A stretch of 64,000 bases of DNA, taken from the NCBI GenBank assembly GCA_026874595.1, contig CM049318.1, positions 51,922,750-51,986,749 of the forward strand, given 5' to 3'. Position 1 is the first letter of the stretch, and every line of letters begins with the position of its first letter. This document shows positions 1-11,989 of this stretch, piece after piece. A program made the translations under genes and the position numbers. A model generated the notes under the pieces. That model saw only the letters and a list, made by a program, of their open reading frames with translations, was not told the DNA's origin and made no database searches. This DNA is from Sipunculus nudus (Eukaryota > Annelida > Sipuncula > Golfingiida > Sipunculidae).

Positions 1-529
1 TAAACCTTTTCATTTAAATTTAAAACAAAGAACATATGGCTCCGTTTTCAACTCAAGGGTTTCTAGTTTTGTTCACACAACGACCCGTTACACAACCACC
101 GTCTGACTTGTTATGGGTTTACAGGTATGTTGATCACTATACATTCATAAATGTCTTTCCATTGTAAGAATGGTTTCAATTCATGGATTGTTCGACAAAA
201 AGTTGTTCAAAACCCTACAACTTAACCATTTTTGTTTTGGGATATTTTCTTAAAATCTGTATTTTTTCAATAATTTACCAGAAAAACTACGTAGAGCAGT
301 GACAATCTAATATAGCATTTTATAATTTTACAATAAATCTCCAGTTTATTTTTCTCAACTTTTAAGTCTCTTCCCAATGGTGTGGCAAATCTAATGTGCC
401 CCAGTATCAGTATCCAAACTTGTTATGCTGGTTACACTTTCGTGACATCATCCAATCAGCGGGTGTCAACTGAGGCTGTTTTGCGTATGACCTATGGTTT
501 TGCCTGCAGGCTTAGGGTCATCAATACCT
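1..529. other. Non-coding flank, nothing recognised
   Basis: AT-rich sequence at the left edge. Short open frames here have no recognisable domain and no splice-site support. It precedes the start of the duplicated block at about 530. Confidence 0.6.
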
Positions 530-737
530 ATATCTTCAATAATATTATAATTCTAATCGCAGATAAAGGTCTCGGTGTAGAAATCGCCGTAAAAAGAAGC
601 CAACAGGAACGGAATCGGATACTTGCCGTTCTGCCCAGTGTATTGAAGCGGGAAAAGTTGCATGGACACGTAACCTTTAAAAAAAACAAAAGATTTAAAA
701 CCTGATGATCAATCAAAATTCATTCTATATTCACAAT

Positions 738-740
<3 letters not shown>

Positions 741-773
<33 letters not shown>

Positions 774-794
774 CTTTGCTTATATATATATATA
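741..794. repeat. (TA)n microsatellite
   Basis: Two runs of alternating T and A separated by a short AACTTTGC-like spacer, inside the left duplicated block. Confidence 0.95.
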
Positions 795-921
795 AAATGC
801 TTTTGTAAGGCAAATCCGGGTCTTTCTATTGTTGTCCTGAATATTTTTCCTTACAACATATCACAAAAAATATTAATATGGTCCCGCAGAGCTTTGTTAA
901 AATTAAGAACATGTTGAGATG

Positions 922-922
<1 letters not shown>

Positions 923-1006
<84 letters not shown>
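923..1006. repeat. Compound (TA)n(GA)n microsatellite
   Basis: About 22 TA units run directly into about 20 GA units. Apparent open frames over it encode only Tyr-Ile or Ser-Leu strings and are not genes. Confidence 0.95.
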
Positions 1007-1010
<4 letters not shown>

Positions 1011-1315
1011 GGGACAGAAAGGGAGGGGGGAGTCATGATTACAATTTACCATGAAAGAACCAGGAAGCTCATATCGGTCAGTCAACATAAACAAACACAA
1101 GACGTAGCACAACAGATGTGTGTCAGTGTTTTTTATAAACCTGGCACTCAAGCGGACCGTGTTGATTATTATTACAGCATTTATAGAACTACTACCTGTA
1201 TCATTGAGTAAGGTGCAAGCAACATATGCAGTAATCATTTCTATGTGCTTCGATGCTCATGCTGCAGCTGATGACATCCAGGTGATGGCTTTTAGACCTG
1301 GGAAGATATATATCA

Positions 1316-1318
<3 letters not shown>

Positions 1319-1389
<71 letters not shown>

Positions 1390-1390
1390 T
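1319..1390. repeat. Compound (TA)n(TG)n microsatellite
   Basis: An alternating TA run followed by a TG run. Frames across it are low-complexity artefacts. Confidence 0.95.
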
Positions 1391-3307
1391 TGGAATTTGG
1401 TCATTTGTGCCCTTTGCTTTTATCTATTGCTCCTTTACTTATATTTATTAAAAAAGTCATGTGCAAGGTCCTCCTGCCTGAATACCCTTTGCTCTTCAGT
1501 AAAATATTCCATGAGTTTGGTGGTTTCTGTATTAACCCAGACACCCCTTCAGGTTTATGTTGATATTAAATAATTTTTTATGCTTACTGGAAATATGACA
1601 GTCTACATTTATTTTGACGATAAAGCAATGATTCAAAACGTCGCAACACTTTATATATCATATATGGTCTGTTGCGCCCAGTAATTTACCAACGCATCCT
1701 GGTATCCGGCCGACATCTACATTCTCGCCCTGGAAATGATTGGCCGCAAGGCGGCGCCCAGTGAGATTTTCAAGATGGCGCTCGGTTAGACAATTACAAT
1801 AGGCTAGTTTTGTGTTCGCGAATATATAGCATTCTGAGGGGTGTCACCAGCAAATGACGTTAGCGGTGTAGTCTGCAAGATTTAAGAAGTCGTACTGCGG
1901 AGTTAGCAAGGAACAACACCACTTTGATAAGCATGCCCCTGACCGTATGTAACAGCGCTTCCGATGACATGCCCATCCGGCATGTAAACAAACCTCACGT
2001 GTCTTACCCCGATTGTGTCTGGTCCAGTTATGCCTACAGTGGAAACAAAATATGACCAACAAGCACAATCATATAAATTTTCCTTATGTATAAGATGTAT
2101 AGAAAGATATTAGGATCATGCAAGTCAAACAGGACACATTGCTTTCTTTATTAAATAATATAACTTTACTTAATTCCTGTATTGTTTTGTGGGATAAAGG
2201 GATATTAAAGAATAATTTAATAACTATATGTTATATTATATTATAAAGCACATAACAGGTACAGAACTGCTCTTTTCATCTTCTTCAACATCTTTCATAA
2301 CATTGATAATACATTTGGTACAATTTGTATGTTCAGTTCTCATAATAAGACAACTTTAATTTGGCCCCTTATTGTGTCCCCCTTTTTTCCTACACGGATT
2401 ATTAATATGAAAATTCGCACGTTCTCCTCTACACAGGGCCACTCGTTTGCTGTATATTAGCCCAGGATGCGTGTCACTCCATTGTATTTGATAACTTTGG
2501 CTTGACTCGTCAGTAAACACCGACCCCAAGGTCTGCAACGGGGTCCTCGGGGAGATCACACAACAGAAGAAGATACGTTAGATATGTAGACAAATAAACA
2601 TCTGATAGTACAAACAGGTCGTCAAGTATAGGTATTATTTGAATATTTTAATCGGGACGTTTCTGAGTTTTACGCTAGAGATTTGTGTCATGTTTACGTT
2701 AGGGCGGACGGGAATACAAATAAGACTGGGGACAAAGGTCTACATATGCAGTCCAGATAACAGGAAGCCGAACTGAAACTTCCATAAAGGTAAGGGTATA
2801 TTATTAAAGTATCGAAGCCTTCTTTGGAGCAAACTAGAACTCGCTGAAGGCATTATACTCGCAAGAGACATCAAATAATATTGATAGGGTCAAATGGAGT
2901 CATCTTTGGAAAAACTTCCCCAACATACATATTTACAGGGCCTTTAAAAATGGGTTACAAAGATGGGTGTGATCTCTCAGGGACCTGTCCAACAGAATGG
3001 GGGGTTGACTAAGGATATAGAGCAGTTACATCATGTTCCTACCTGATTCCTGTTGCTCCATCAGTCAAGCTACCGATAGAAGTATCTCTAACATTCTTGT
3101 AACCTTTAAATTGATAATGCCCTCCAGATAACATCAAGTAATGATAAAAATTTTAGGATATGTGATATGAGTGTAATATAATTTATTTGTATTTATATAT
3201 GTTGATATTTCATCAAATCTATTTTACTTAATTTCAACCCGCGATTTGACAATAGCGGGCACACAAAGAACACTCTTTGCACTTGGATAATAATTAGAAG
3301 CTGTTGG

Positions 3308-3317
3308 TATAAATAGG
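3308..3317 (+). promoter_or_regulatory. TATA-like motif in the duplicated block
   Basis: TATAAATAGG lies in a stretch that is also conserved in copy E (63,444-63,453, GATAAATAGG), with a TTCAACTG/TTCAGCTG initiator-like site about 30 bases on. It resembles a core promoter, but no transcript start is shown and it lies roughly 800 bases upstream of where a first exon would be expected. Confidence 0.25.
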
Positions 3318-4140
3318 TCAATCCCTGTTCAACTGCTTTTATTGATCCCAGAGGGGTCAGCTTCTGGTTTTGTGGGCACCATAACCCCTTTTAATGATTT
3401 CTTGTTCGACATTTGGCGTCATTAAGGTTAGGCCAAGAGCAGAAAATTGCAACATTTATGCACAATTCCTAAAACATGACGTAACGGATATTTATATGGC
3501 CTGCTTTCACCGTTACATATATATAATAGTGACAGAAAGGTGACGATTACAATATTAAACGAGTCTGACGTGCAAGGAAGCGTTAAAGGTCAAGCAACTT
3601 GAGAACGCTTATCATGAGTGAGACGCGTGCATGATTACCTAGCACCTAGTAAAAGTGACACAGAAACGCGGCCTTAAACTTGAAGGGCCAACACGTAGAT
3701 GAGTACAAAGGTTACATAGCTTTGTTTTTCAAAGCAAGACAAGGATGGCTATGATTCTAACTCTAGGATACACAACGAGTACTTGGATACACCCAGGCGT
3801 AAATGTTTATGAATTCATATTTCAGGCTTGGGGCGGCCCATCTGTATTCCATGTCTTACATTTCAATTTTATTTTTTCTCAAAGTTTTAGAACACGATCA
3901 AATAATAAAATCTAGTAAATTAAGCATGACAGATTTGAGAATGTCATTGTTTATCCTGTGGTCTTTATTTATCAACTGCTTACAAGTGCTAACACAATAA
4001 CGGATTATTAAATTTAACATAATAGAATCATGAGCGGTTTATTGTTACTGTTATGTAGAATCTGTATTGAGTCATAATCTCATGATTTATGTCGACATAT
4101 TTTAACTTAGCTTTAAATAAACTTGGGATCGCATTTGCTA

Positions 4141-4329
4141 TGACGTTTAGAGAAGACCCTGATATAAGTGTGAGCCAAACCAGAGTCCTTCTCTTTGCAG
4201 TAAGAACCTTACATATGGAGAATTCTGTTCTTCATTTTTTTCCTCCGCTTTGACTGGGGTTCCCTTTGAAATTTGAATACAATGCACAGTATCAGGCCAC
4301 TGGTGTGTTGTACACTGTAACAGGATTAC
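4141..4329. repeat. Dispersed repeat fragment flanking the LTR element
   Basis: About 190 bases between the end of the left duplicated block and the first LTR. A stretch containing GACTGGGGTTCCC on this strand has a diverged inverted counterpart near 58,085-58,140 (GGGGAACCCCAGTC). The LTR element appears to have inserted at its right edge. Its identity is unknown. Confidence 0.4.
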
Positions 4330-5229
4330 TGTTACAGGACCTGATATCAACAGATCACGTAGTCGTTACGAGCATAGATTTGGTTATGGAGATAAAAATA
4401 AAATCAGATTCTGTAACACTAGGCAGCGTGAAATGTCTTGGGGAATGAATAAAGAAGTCAGTGTTTTTTTTGTTACCAAACAATTATAATTTATTCTTGA
4501 AACAATCCTAACATTACAATACACTAAATCAATACAATTACACAATAAAACAACAGTACAACAGTAAATCAATACAAGTATACAAATAAAGTGTACAGTA
4601 CCTGGATACTACCAGTGTCACAGCGACAAAATGTCCTTTAATGAATAAAACCCAGATGAACAATTCACACAAATCTTCTCAGAGAATAACAGTCCGGTTC
4701 AATCACAAAATCAATTTGTCGTAATCCAAAAGTGAATTCCTTGTTATAATCCCGAAAGCAAACTGAAGACTGTATAAGGTCCGTCACAAATTTAGAAGAA
4801 AATCTATAACTGCCGCACTTATCGGAAAAGGTTCACAACTGACTTACACTCTTCTGTGATCGCTGGAATATTTCTCTCTTCTCTCTCGGCTCTAAAACAC
4901 AGCCCCTTATTTATAACTTTTCCCCTCAAGCCGAGAACTTTCCATTTCCCGAACAATCAAATGAACCTAACATGATAAACAGTACACACGTTACTAAGAA
5001 CAAAGAACGCTGTGTTTCTATATGTCAAGGTCCGGCTTGGCCAGGCGAGAAAGCCCCAGACTAGCAGGACCGCCTTGTTTACACGTGGGCCGCACCCAGC
5101 CTGCTAGAACAAGGAACGCTGTAGCATAGCAACGCCCAGGGCTTGAGCCAAACACACGAATCAGAATGTCAACAGCGCACAATGAAAGTGACATGTCAAA
5201 AGCTCACAATGAGACAGACATCTGTAACA
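4330..5229 (-). repeat. 3' LTR of copy 1
   Basis: A 900-base repeat bounded by TGTTAC and GTAACA (perfect short inverted ends), matching 8,673-9,600 along its length. Sample stretches differ at roughly one base in ten to twelve, so the insertion is not recent. The left flank ends in TTAC. Confidence 0.88.
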
Positions 5230-5243
5230 CCCCCCCCCCCCTG
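5230..5243 (-). other. Polypurine tract (poly-G)
   Basis: An unbroken run of C on the + strand (G on the element strand) lies directly against the 3' LTR, preceded on the element strand by A/G-rich and T-rich sequence. This is the position of the plus-strand primer in LTR elements. A pure G run is unusual. Confidence 0.55.
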
Positions 5244-5364
5244 TAAGAAAAAAGAAAGTTTTCTCGGAAAACTTTCTTTTTGCGATCACAATCACTAAAT
5301 ATTTACAATATCTCAAGAACATATTATTTACAATATTACATAAACATCTCGTTTACAACATTTC

Positions 5365-5440
5365 ATAAACATCTCGATAAACAATCAGCAAGTACATTGC
5401 CTTTCCCTTTAATGTGTCTGATTTCAAGGACTCTTGAAAG
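5365..5440 (-). pseudogene. RNase H C-terminal tail, retroelement remnant
   Basis: The minus strand reads VLEIRHIKGKGNVLADCLSR, the typical end of a Gypsy RNase H domain (HIKGK-N-ADCLSR pattern). It is followed by the 3' LTR region and joined on its other side, near 5,440, directly to integrase sequence. The join marks a deletion that removed RT and most of RNase H. Its position downstream of integrase is key evidence for the IN-before-RT order. Confidence 0.8.
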
Positions 5441-6310
5441 GATTCTCTGACAGCAAACATCAATAGGTGGATTCATTCATCCCAGTCTTTCTGTTTGTCA
5501 TAGCAATAAGTTCTGATCATGTTTTTTAATGTCTGATGAAAACGCTCGAGGGCGCCCTGACTTTCAGGATGGTATTGCGAAGAGCTGTACTGTTTTATAC
5601 CTAGCGCAAGCATAACTTGTTGGAATAAGTTAGACATAAAATTAGATCCTTGGTCAGACTGGACGGATTTTGGTAATCCAAGAGTTGTAAAAAACTTGGT
5701 CAGAGCTTTGACAACACTTTTGGCATTAATTTTGCGCAATGGTATTGCCTCAAGGAACCTGGTAGATGCGCACATAATTGCCAGCAAGTATTCATGTCCA
5801 GATTTTGTTTTGGGCAGTCGTCCAACACAGTCAACAATAATCCTACTGAATGGTTCCTCGAATGCAGGAATAGGCCTAAGTGGGGCTTTAGGATGATTCT
5901 GAATGGGCTTGCCTACCATATGGCATGTGCGGCATGATTTACAATATTGTACAAGATCAGTCCTGAGGTAGGGCTGAGGTAAGTTTTATTTATACCTAAA
6001 TGGCCAGACAAAGGAGCCTCATGTGCCATGCTTAGAATTTCATTGCGAAAGCTTTTGGGCATTACTTTTTGATATTTGGTGGCCCAATCATCATCGGCAC
6101 ATACATCAGGTGGTCGCCATTAACGCATAAGCACTCTATTTTTAATATAGAAAAAACTGGGTTCTGTGACAGTTCATCTTTTGAAACTGCCATGGGAAAC
6201 AAACATGAACTATCAGGGTTCTTATGCTGTTCCACGATAAGTTCTGGCATTGAAAATGCTGCATCCTGTACAGGCGAGTCGTTAGACGAGTCACTCGTGA
6301 TTCCCATAGT
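5440..6310 (-). pseudogene. Integrase of copy 1, broken
   Basis: The core frame at 5,473-5,919 has VDCVG (first Asp), SDQGSNF (second Asp) and GALERF (Glu) with a D-35-E spacing, so the catalytic triad is visible. Upstream, the zinc-binding region keeps HEAPLSGH-like and YCKSCRTC motifs, but sequence between them is missing compared with copy 2, and the frame is broken near 5,950-6,060. The integrase would splice element cDNA into chromosomes; this copy is not functional. It lies directly downstream of protease with no RT between them. Confidence 0.85.
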
Positions 6311-6318
6311 GTTGTTAT

Positions 6319-6960
6319 CTAGACCATTATCCCCATGTGTGTTTTCTTGGCCATAGATCTAGTTACAGCACATGAAGGGTACAAACCAGGAATTTCCTGG
6401 TTTTCTGGATCAGTGTCCTGATCAAGTGACGGCTGTTCTGTCACTATTAGTACAGGCTGTACGTTGTTACCTGCAACATCATTGCCTAGCAGCAACTGAA
6501 TTCCATTAAAAGTTAAAGTAGTTCTTATGCCCACAGTAATATTCCCAGAAAATAAATCTAACTTTAAATATATACTGTGAAGCAGAAATGAAGTGTGCTT
6601 GTCTGAAAACACATCATTAACAAGTTCGCCATTAAAAGACCTATTAGAAAATGGCAATATTTTTGCTAACATGAGAGTCTGGCCTGAACCAGTGTCCCTC
6701 AAAATTCTAAAAGGAGTAGAATCTGAAAAATCACTTGAAAGTGATACAATATCATCATGTATGAATGACTCAAATAACTCCATTTTGGAGACAGGAGGGG
6801 AAGCTACTATCTCAATTTCCACATACAAAGAATTCACATTGACAGTGTCAGTCATAAACTCTTTTTCAGAGTCATTAAAGGAAACTACATCCTTATTACA
6901 ATCAAACGCCTCATTGGAGTCAACAGAGGAATTTTCCTCAGCAGAAACAAAATTATGTTT
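6319..6960 (-). pseudogene. Retroviral-type aspartic protease, copy 1
   Basis: On the minus strand, RDTGSGQTLML holds the catalytic DTGS motif, and LLLGNDVAG about 70 residues later fits the conserved ILG region near the end of the fold. In the intact element it would cleave the Gag-Pol polyprotein. The frame stays open for some 178 codons but is cut off from gag by stops and from integrase by a shift. Confidence 0.75.
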
Positions 6961-7289
6961 GTCATAAGAGGACCTGGCCTCAATTGAAATACTCTCACAA
7001 GAATCATAAAAGGACTTAGCCTTATTTAAAGAATACTCCTCGCAGCAGTCTTGAAAGGACCTAGCCTTATTGAATTCTTCTCAGGAATCAACTGAGGTTT
7101 TTACTCCGCAAGCTACGGATTCTTCTTTGGATTTAGAAGGCACGTGGGCCTCCGTAGCATCAACTCTTTATTGGAATCAATAAAGTAGTTGTACCCCTTA
7201 TTTACATGAAAAGAGCCTGGCTCTTGTACTATGCTATGCATATATTTTGAAACAAAACCAGAAGGTTTACCCTTTGGTTTTTTTGCAAG

Positions 7290-8506
7290 TTTTCAGCAGT
7301 CAGATCTTAGATGACCTTCCTTTTTGCAGTAATTACAGATTTTCTTTGAAAATGACTGGCCTTGGTTGGATTCAGACACAGTGGACGTGGACTGAGGTGT
7401 AGCAATGGACTTTGCTGAACTATCAGGACTACTAGTACTGGGTGACAGCGCTTTACTCTTCTTTGACTATACTGATTTACATTCTTGTTAGTGAATGACT
7501 GGTTTGATTTACTAGTAAAGGACATTTTGTGTGTTAATGAATAACCATCAGCTAATTGAGCAGCAATGTCCAGTGTTTCAGGATTTTTCTTATCCAGAAA
7601 AGTTTTAACATCTCCGTTAATGCAGCACTTGAATTCTTCAAGCAAAATCAACTGGCGCAAATTTTTATAATCTTTCATCACATTTTTAGCACTACACTAG
7701 CGATCAAACAACTGCTCTTTTGTCCTAGAAAATTCGACATAGGTCTGTTCTTTGCGCTTTTTCGAATTTCTGAATTTCTGGCGGTTAGCCTCTATGACTA
7801 ACCTTTCAAAATAAACCGTTTAACCTCGTCATAGTGAGCAGCGGCTCCTAATGAAAGATCTGTATAAATTGCTCTGGCCTTGCCAGTCAATACACTTTGT
7901 AATAGCATAGTCCAATTTTCCTTATTTCATTTTAAATTTTCAGCTACCTTCTCAACGTGTAAGAAATATTTATCAACCTCTTTTTCTTGAAAAGGAGGTA
8001 CATGTTTAATGTGTTTAGTAACATCAAAACTGTGAGTTTGGGCAGCACTTAGACTATGTTATACTTTAAGTCTTTTTAACTCCAGTCGTTTTAACTCAAT
8101 TTCTTTTTCTGTTTCTAGTCTTTCTCTTTCTAACCTTTCATGTTCTTCCCTCGCTTCTCTTTGTTTTTTCTAATTCTCACTGTTTTAATCTTCCATGTTC
8201 TTCCCTCTCTTCTCTTTGTTTTTCTAATTCTAACTGTTTTAATGCTAGCTCAGGTTCCATTTCTAAGTGGTTTATTTTTATTTTCAACTGCATAGCAAGG
8301 CTGTCATTATTTATGATTCCACTTCACTCTCTTCAATTGATCTTTCGCTAACTAGATCTTGCATGATTTTAGCAATGATATCAGGCTTTCACAAAGCTTT
8401 TAAGCCCTAAGTGTTGTCCCAAACGCAACTACTGTTCCTTTGTCAACTGTTTAAGTTGATCAGGGTCGTGATCTTCAACAAATGTCTCAGGTTTGTTATC
8501 TGCCAT
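7290..8506 (-). pseudogene. gag remnant with CCHC zinc knuckle, copy 1
   Basis: A plausible start ATG lies at 8,506 on the minus strand (MADNKPETFVEDHDPDQLKQ), about 165 bases inside the 5' LTR. The middle is a low-complexity Lys/Glu/Arg stretch with several stops. Near 7,550-7,680 LRQLILLEEFKCCI resembles Gag capsid C-terminal sequence. The segment ends in CNYCKKEGHLRSDC, a C-x2-C-x4-H-x4-C nucleic-acid-binding knuckle, just before a stop. Several frame breaks make it non-functional. Confidence 0.7.
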
Positions 8507-8649
8507 GTTAAGATGTCATAACAATAAAAAAAAACACTGAGCTAAATCTTGTAAAGAATGTAATATAAACAATCTGTAATCTTGTAAATAATGTAGTGTA
8601 AACAATGTGTCTAGGGTAAGGCCTAAACAATTTTAAAACTATTAAACCT

Positions 8650-8672
8650 TCTCTGACGAGCCCCAAATTTTT
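8650..8672 (-). other. Primer-binding-site-like sequence
   Basis: Just inside the 5' LTR the element strand reads TTTGGGGCTCGTC. This resembles the proline-tRNA type primer site (TGGGGGCTCGTC) with one G fewer. Position and sequence both fit a minus-strand primer site, but the match is imperfect. Confidence 0.45.
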
Positions 8673-9600
8673 TGTTACGGGACCTGATATCAACAGATCA
8701 GGAAGTCGTGACGAGCATAGATTTGTTTATGGAGATAAAAATAAAATCAGATTCTGTAACACTAGGCAGCGTGAAATGTCTAGGGGAATGAATAAAGAAG
8801 TCATTGTTTTTTTTTGTTAACAAACAGTTATAGTTTATTCTTAAAATAATCCTAACATTACAATATACTAAATTAATACAATTACACAGTATAACAACAG
8901 TACAACAGTAAATCAATACATGTATAAAAATAAAATACACAGTACCTGGATACCACCACTGTCACAGCGACAAAAAATGTCCTTTAAAGAATATAACCCA
9001 GATAAACAGTTCCCACAATTCTTCTCAGAGAATAACAGTCCGGTTCAATAAAAAAAATCAATTTGTCGTATTCCAAAAGTGAAGTTCTTGTTATAATCCC
9101 GAAAGTAAACTGAAGACTGTATAAGATCCGTCACAAATTTAGAAGAAAATCTATAACTGCCGCACTTATCAGAAAAAGATCCACAACTGACTTACACTTT
9201 TCTGTGTCCGCTGGAATATTTCTCTCCTCTCTCTCGGCTCTAAACCACAGCCACTTATTTATAACTTTTCACCTCAAGCCGAGAACTTTCCATTTCCCGA
9301 ACAATCAAAACAACCTAACATGATACACAGTACACACGTTACAGGAAACCTCTCGAACAAAGAACGCTGTGTTTCTACATGTCAGGGTTCGCACGTGGGC
9401 CGGTCCGGCTTGGTCAGGCGAGAAAGCCCCAGACTAACCTGTCCGCTGTGCTTACACGTGGGCTATACTCAGCCGGCTAGAACAAGGAACGCTGTACCAT
9501 AGCAACGCCCAGGACTTGAGCCAAACACGAATCAGAATTTCAACAGCGCACAATGAAAGAAACATGTCAATACCTCACAATAAGGCTGACATCTGCAACA
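8673..9600 (-). repeat. 5' LTR of copy 1
   Basis: A 928-base partner of 4,330-5,229. It begins TGTTAC, ends GCAACA and is followed by TTAC, matching the tetranucleotide left of the other LTR. Confidence 0.88.
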
Positions 9601-11980
9601 TTACACAGGACTACACGGATTATTTAATCAGTATCACTTCAAACTGGTGATCAGGAACCAGGTAAGACCTTTGATTTAAGTTAGGTCGCCAGGAGATCTA
9701 TAAGCTGATTCATCAAAATGGCGAATTTTAACTGATAAACATTTTCATTTCACTCGCGACATCTATTGGCAATATTTAACATCGATGGTTCGGGGTTGTA
9801 GTACCCGTGTTTGGGTAAGTTTACGAGGGAAGCGATGGTGTTTCGGCCATGTTATATTAACATGACTTAACATCGATATCACCCATTATTGATCAAAGCT
9901 TTTTTTATCTCATTATGGACTTATATAAATATATAGCGCCTATAAGTCCTAATTAAGCCTTATCACGGTTCTCCTATCTATGATGTGGGATCATACAGGT
10001 GAAGTTTAAAATCAATGTCAAAAGGTACTCGTCCTCGGCTTAACAAGTAACTGGAGTGCACATATCAACAGACTACAAGTAACATTGACATGTATAAGCA
10101 AATACAACCGTAAGAACCTGAACGAAGCAGTGTATATCAAGAAAAGCTGTGTTTACATCTGACAATCCATCCTGCGTTAAAATAATTAGGCTAGTTTATT
10201 AGACAAGTCAAAAGTAGAGAAGATCTTTGTAAACTTTTCATCCATGAAAGATTAATATCCATGTATACCCAGTTAACACAAACTAGTTTGGAAATGTTCT
10301 TAAAATGTTAGGAAATAATTTACACATTAAAGTGTATGATTATAAAAGTGTTTTAAACACTTTTTAATGTTCCCTTATCCTCTTATAATTTGTCGGAAAT
10401 GTATTATTTGTATGACAGACGCCCAACAGGGAGAAGATTAATAATAATGTTCACAAAAAAAAAACCGGTGTCTTAGCCGTAAACTGTTGTGTAAACAAGC
10501 CTTGTGCAATCGCCACCCATCTGTAACATAACTTTTAGAATGACTTTAGTCCTCTGAAAACGGCAAAGGTTTCGCTACCAAAGAAGAGAAAAGACAACGC
10601 GTCTTGTTCTGTCCACATGTTCCTAGTTTTACTGCCTATTGAATCTTTTTCGCGGCATTTGGAAGGCATGAACTGAAAGGCATTATAGTCATGACATAAG
10701 TGGCAGACACACAAATTCGCTCCTTGCAATATCCTTGCAGGATTCCTTGCAGGTTTCGCAGCGCATAGCCTGTTTTAAATCAAGCAATCCAAGTAAAAGC
10801 AAAGAGCGCTTTACAAATATATGCTGTAGATAGATCAAATTCTGGACAGCTTAGATGAATTTGCTTATATCCAGAGACTGTATTTTATTATCATCCCCCT
10901 CGTGTGCTGCAAGGTTCTGTCGTTCCATTGAAGTGGGCACACAAAAAATAAATATCACCGTCTCTACATGTTGCTAAGTTTGAAGAACATACACACATAC
11001 ACAGACATATAATACTGTGGATTCAGAATTGTTCCTTGGGTTTTTTTTACTTTCCTGGAATCTGTGGCTTACCTTAATCAATGAAATTAAAAAAACAGTT
11101 ATTAGGTTTATAGTAGAATTGTTTGTTGTCCATCGATCCTGTGCATTGAATTATCGTGTGGCCCCGCTTTCACCCTCCATCCGAGACAATGGTACTGATT
11201 AATAAAACACAAAGAAAACGATATATAGCCCATAAATTAAAAAAAAATAATAATATTGTCGGACATTTCCGTCTGGGGTAAGAAATAAACCAATATATCA
11301 TCAGTGTCGGACTTAAAAGTGACTTTTTAAGAGAGCGTCTTTACCTACACTGGTGTATGTGGACTTGCCTTTTCTCTCTCTCTTATATTATCTCGCTAAA
11401 AGTCGTAGGTTCCATCTGAACGAACGACATACAAAGAAGTTTCAATACGTTAAATTAATGAATACGCAGAATGTAAATATTGATTTCCATTAGTTCTAAT
11501 AATTCATAAAATCACAACCAGTATGTGAGTTCATCGAGGGATTTGTTCTCACGAGCGCAGACCACATCAGACAGGACAATTTGCCCGAGGGGGGGGGGAA
11601 TAAATGAGGTGTCAAGAGAAGCGGGGAAGCGGAGAAGCGGATTACAATAGCCGATTACCGCAGGGAAAATAAGACGGGGCAATAAAATTCCGAGCACAGC
11701 TTGTCGGATTGGCTTTGATGTAGGAGAAGACTCCCCATTTCTTAACCCAAACATTTTTGTCATTTGTGTCATTGAGCCCACAGCTTGTACCCGGACTTCG
11801 TGTTTTTTAATAACAAACAGCAAACACTAATCTTTCACTTATTTTCAGGTCTGTTCACACATTAATTTTGATACAATGCCTGACTAGAAAACATTGATCC
11901 AAGAAAGTATTAACCCAAAGAATAGTGTTTCAGGTCAAAACAACGAAATTTAAAACCCACAATATTTTCTGAATCCACAG
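9601..11980. other. Intergenic, nothing recognised
   Basis: No domain, splice-supported exon or clear repeat is seen. A near-palindrome AAAGTGTTTTAAACACTTT lies near 10,344. Open frames here (about 60-100 codons) have no recognisable homology. Confidence 0.5.
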
Positions 11981-11989
11981 TATATAAAT

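Larger units (their letters stand above)
530..4130 (+). repeat. Duplicated upstream block, left copy (S)
   Basis: This block recurs in the same orientation at about 60,037-64,000 (copy E). Shared landmarks in order include the stretch near 575-655, GGTCCCGCAGAG near 880, AAGATGGCG near 1,775, the stretch around 2,390-2,560, TATAAATAGG at 3,308 and the last 600 bases. The last part (about 3,515-4,130) also recurs at 12,235-12,895 (copy M), where it is followed directly by a signal-peptide exon. In S the homology stops at about 4,120-4,130, just where that exon would begin, and other repeat DNA follows. I infer this is the 5' flank of a lost or truncated gene copy. No protein-coding function is evident inside it. 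Confidence 0.7.
4330..9600 (-). mobile_element. Decayed LTR retrotransposon, Gmr1-like Ty3/Gypsy (copy 1)
   Basis: The element is on the minus strand. Its two LTRs (4,330-5,229 and 8,673-9,600) both start TGTTAC on the + strand and end in TAACA or CAACA, and both sit beside the same TTAC tetranucleotide, a probable 4-bp target duplication. Reading the minus strand from the right LTR gives a primer-binding-like site, gag with a CCHC knuckle, aspartic protease (DTGS), integrase (D, D-35-E), a short RNase H tail and a poly-G tract next to the left LTR. Nearly all of RT and RNase H is deleted and frames are broken, so it cannot move on its own. The RNase H tail lying after integrase shows the order PR-IN-RT-RH. 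Family knowledge: Ty3/Gypsy elements usually have RT-RH-IN; the Gmr1-like group has IN first. Confidence 0.88.

Noticed and set aside
851-1404. Several open frames on both strands encoding Tyr-Ile or Ser-Leu repeats
   Set aside because: They are produced by (TA)n and (GA)n microsatellites, with no splice or domain support. The same applies to frames near 20,546, 43,514, 47,846, 48,094 and 53,224.
6069-6967. Plus-strand open frames over copy 1 protease and integrase
   Set aside because: They are antisense to the recognised retroelement proteins and have no similarity to known domains.
11512-11823. A 103-codon minus-strand frame
   Set aside because: Briefly resembled retroelement sequence, but no catalytic motif or repeat partner could be found.
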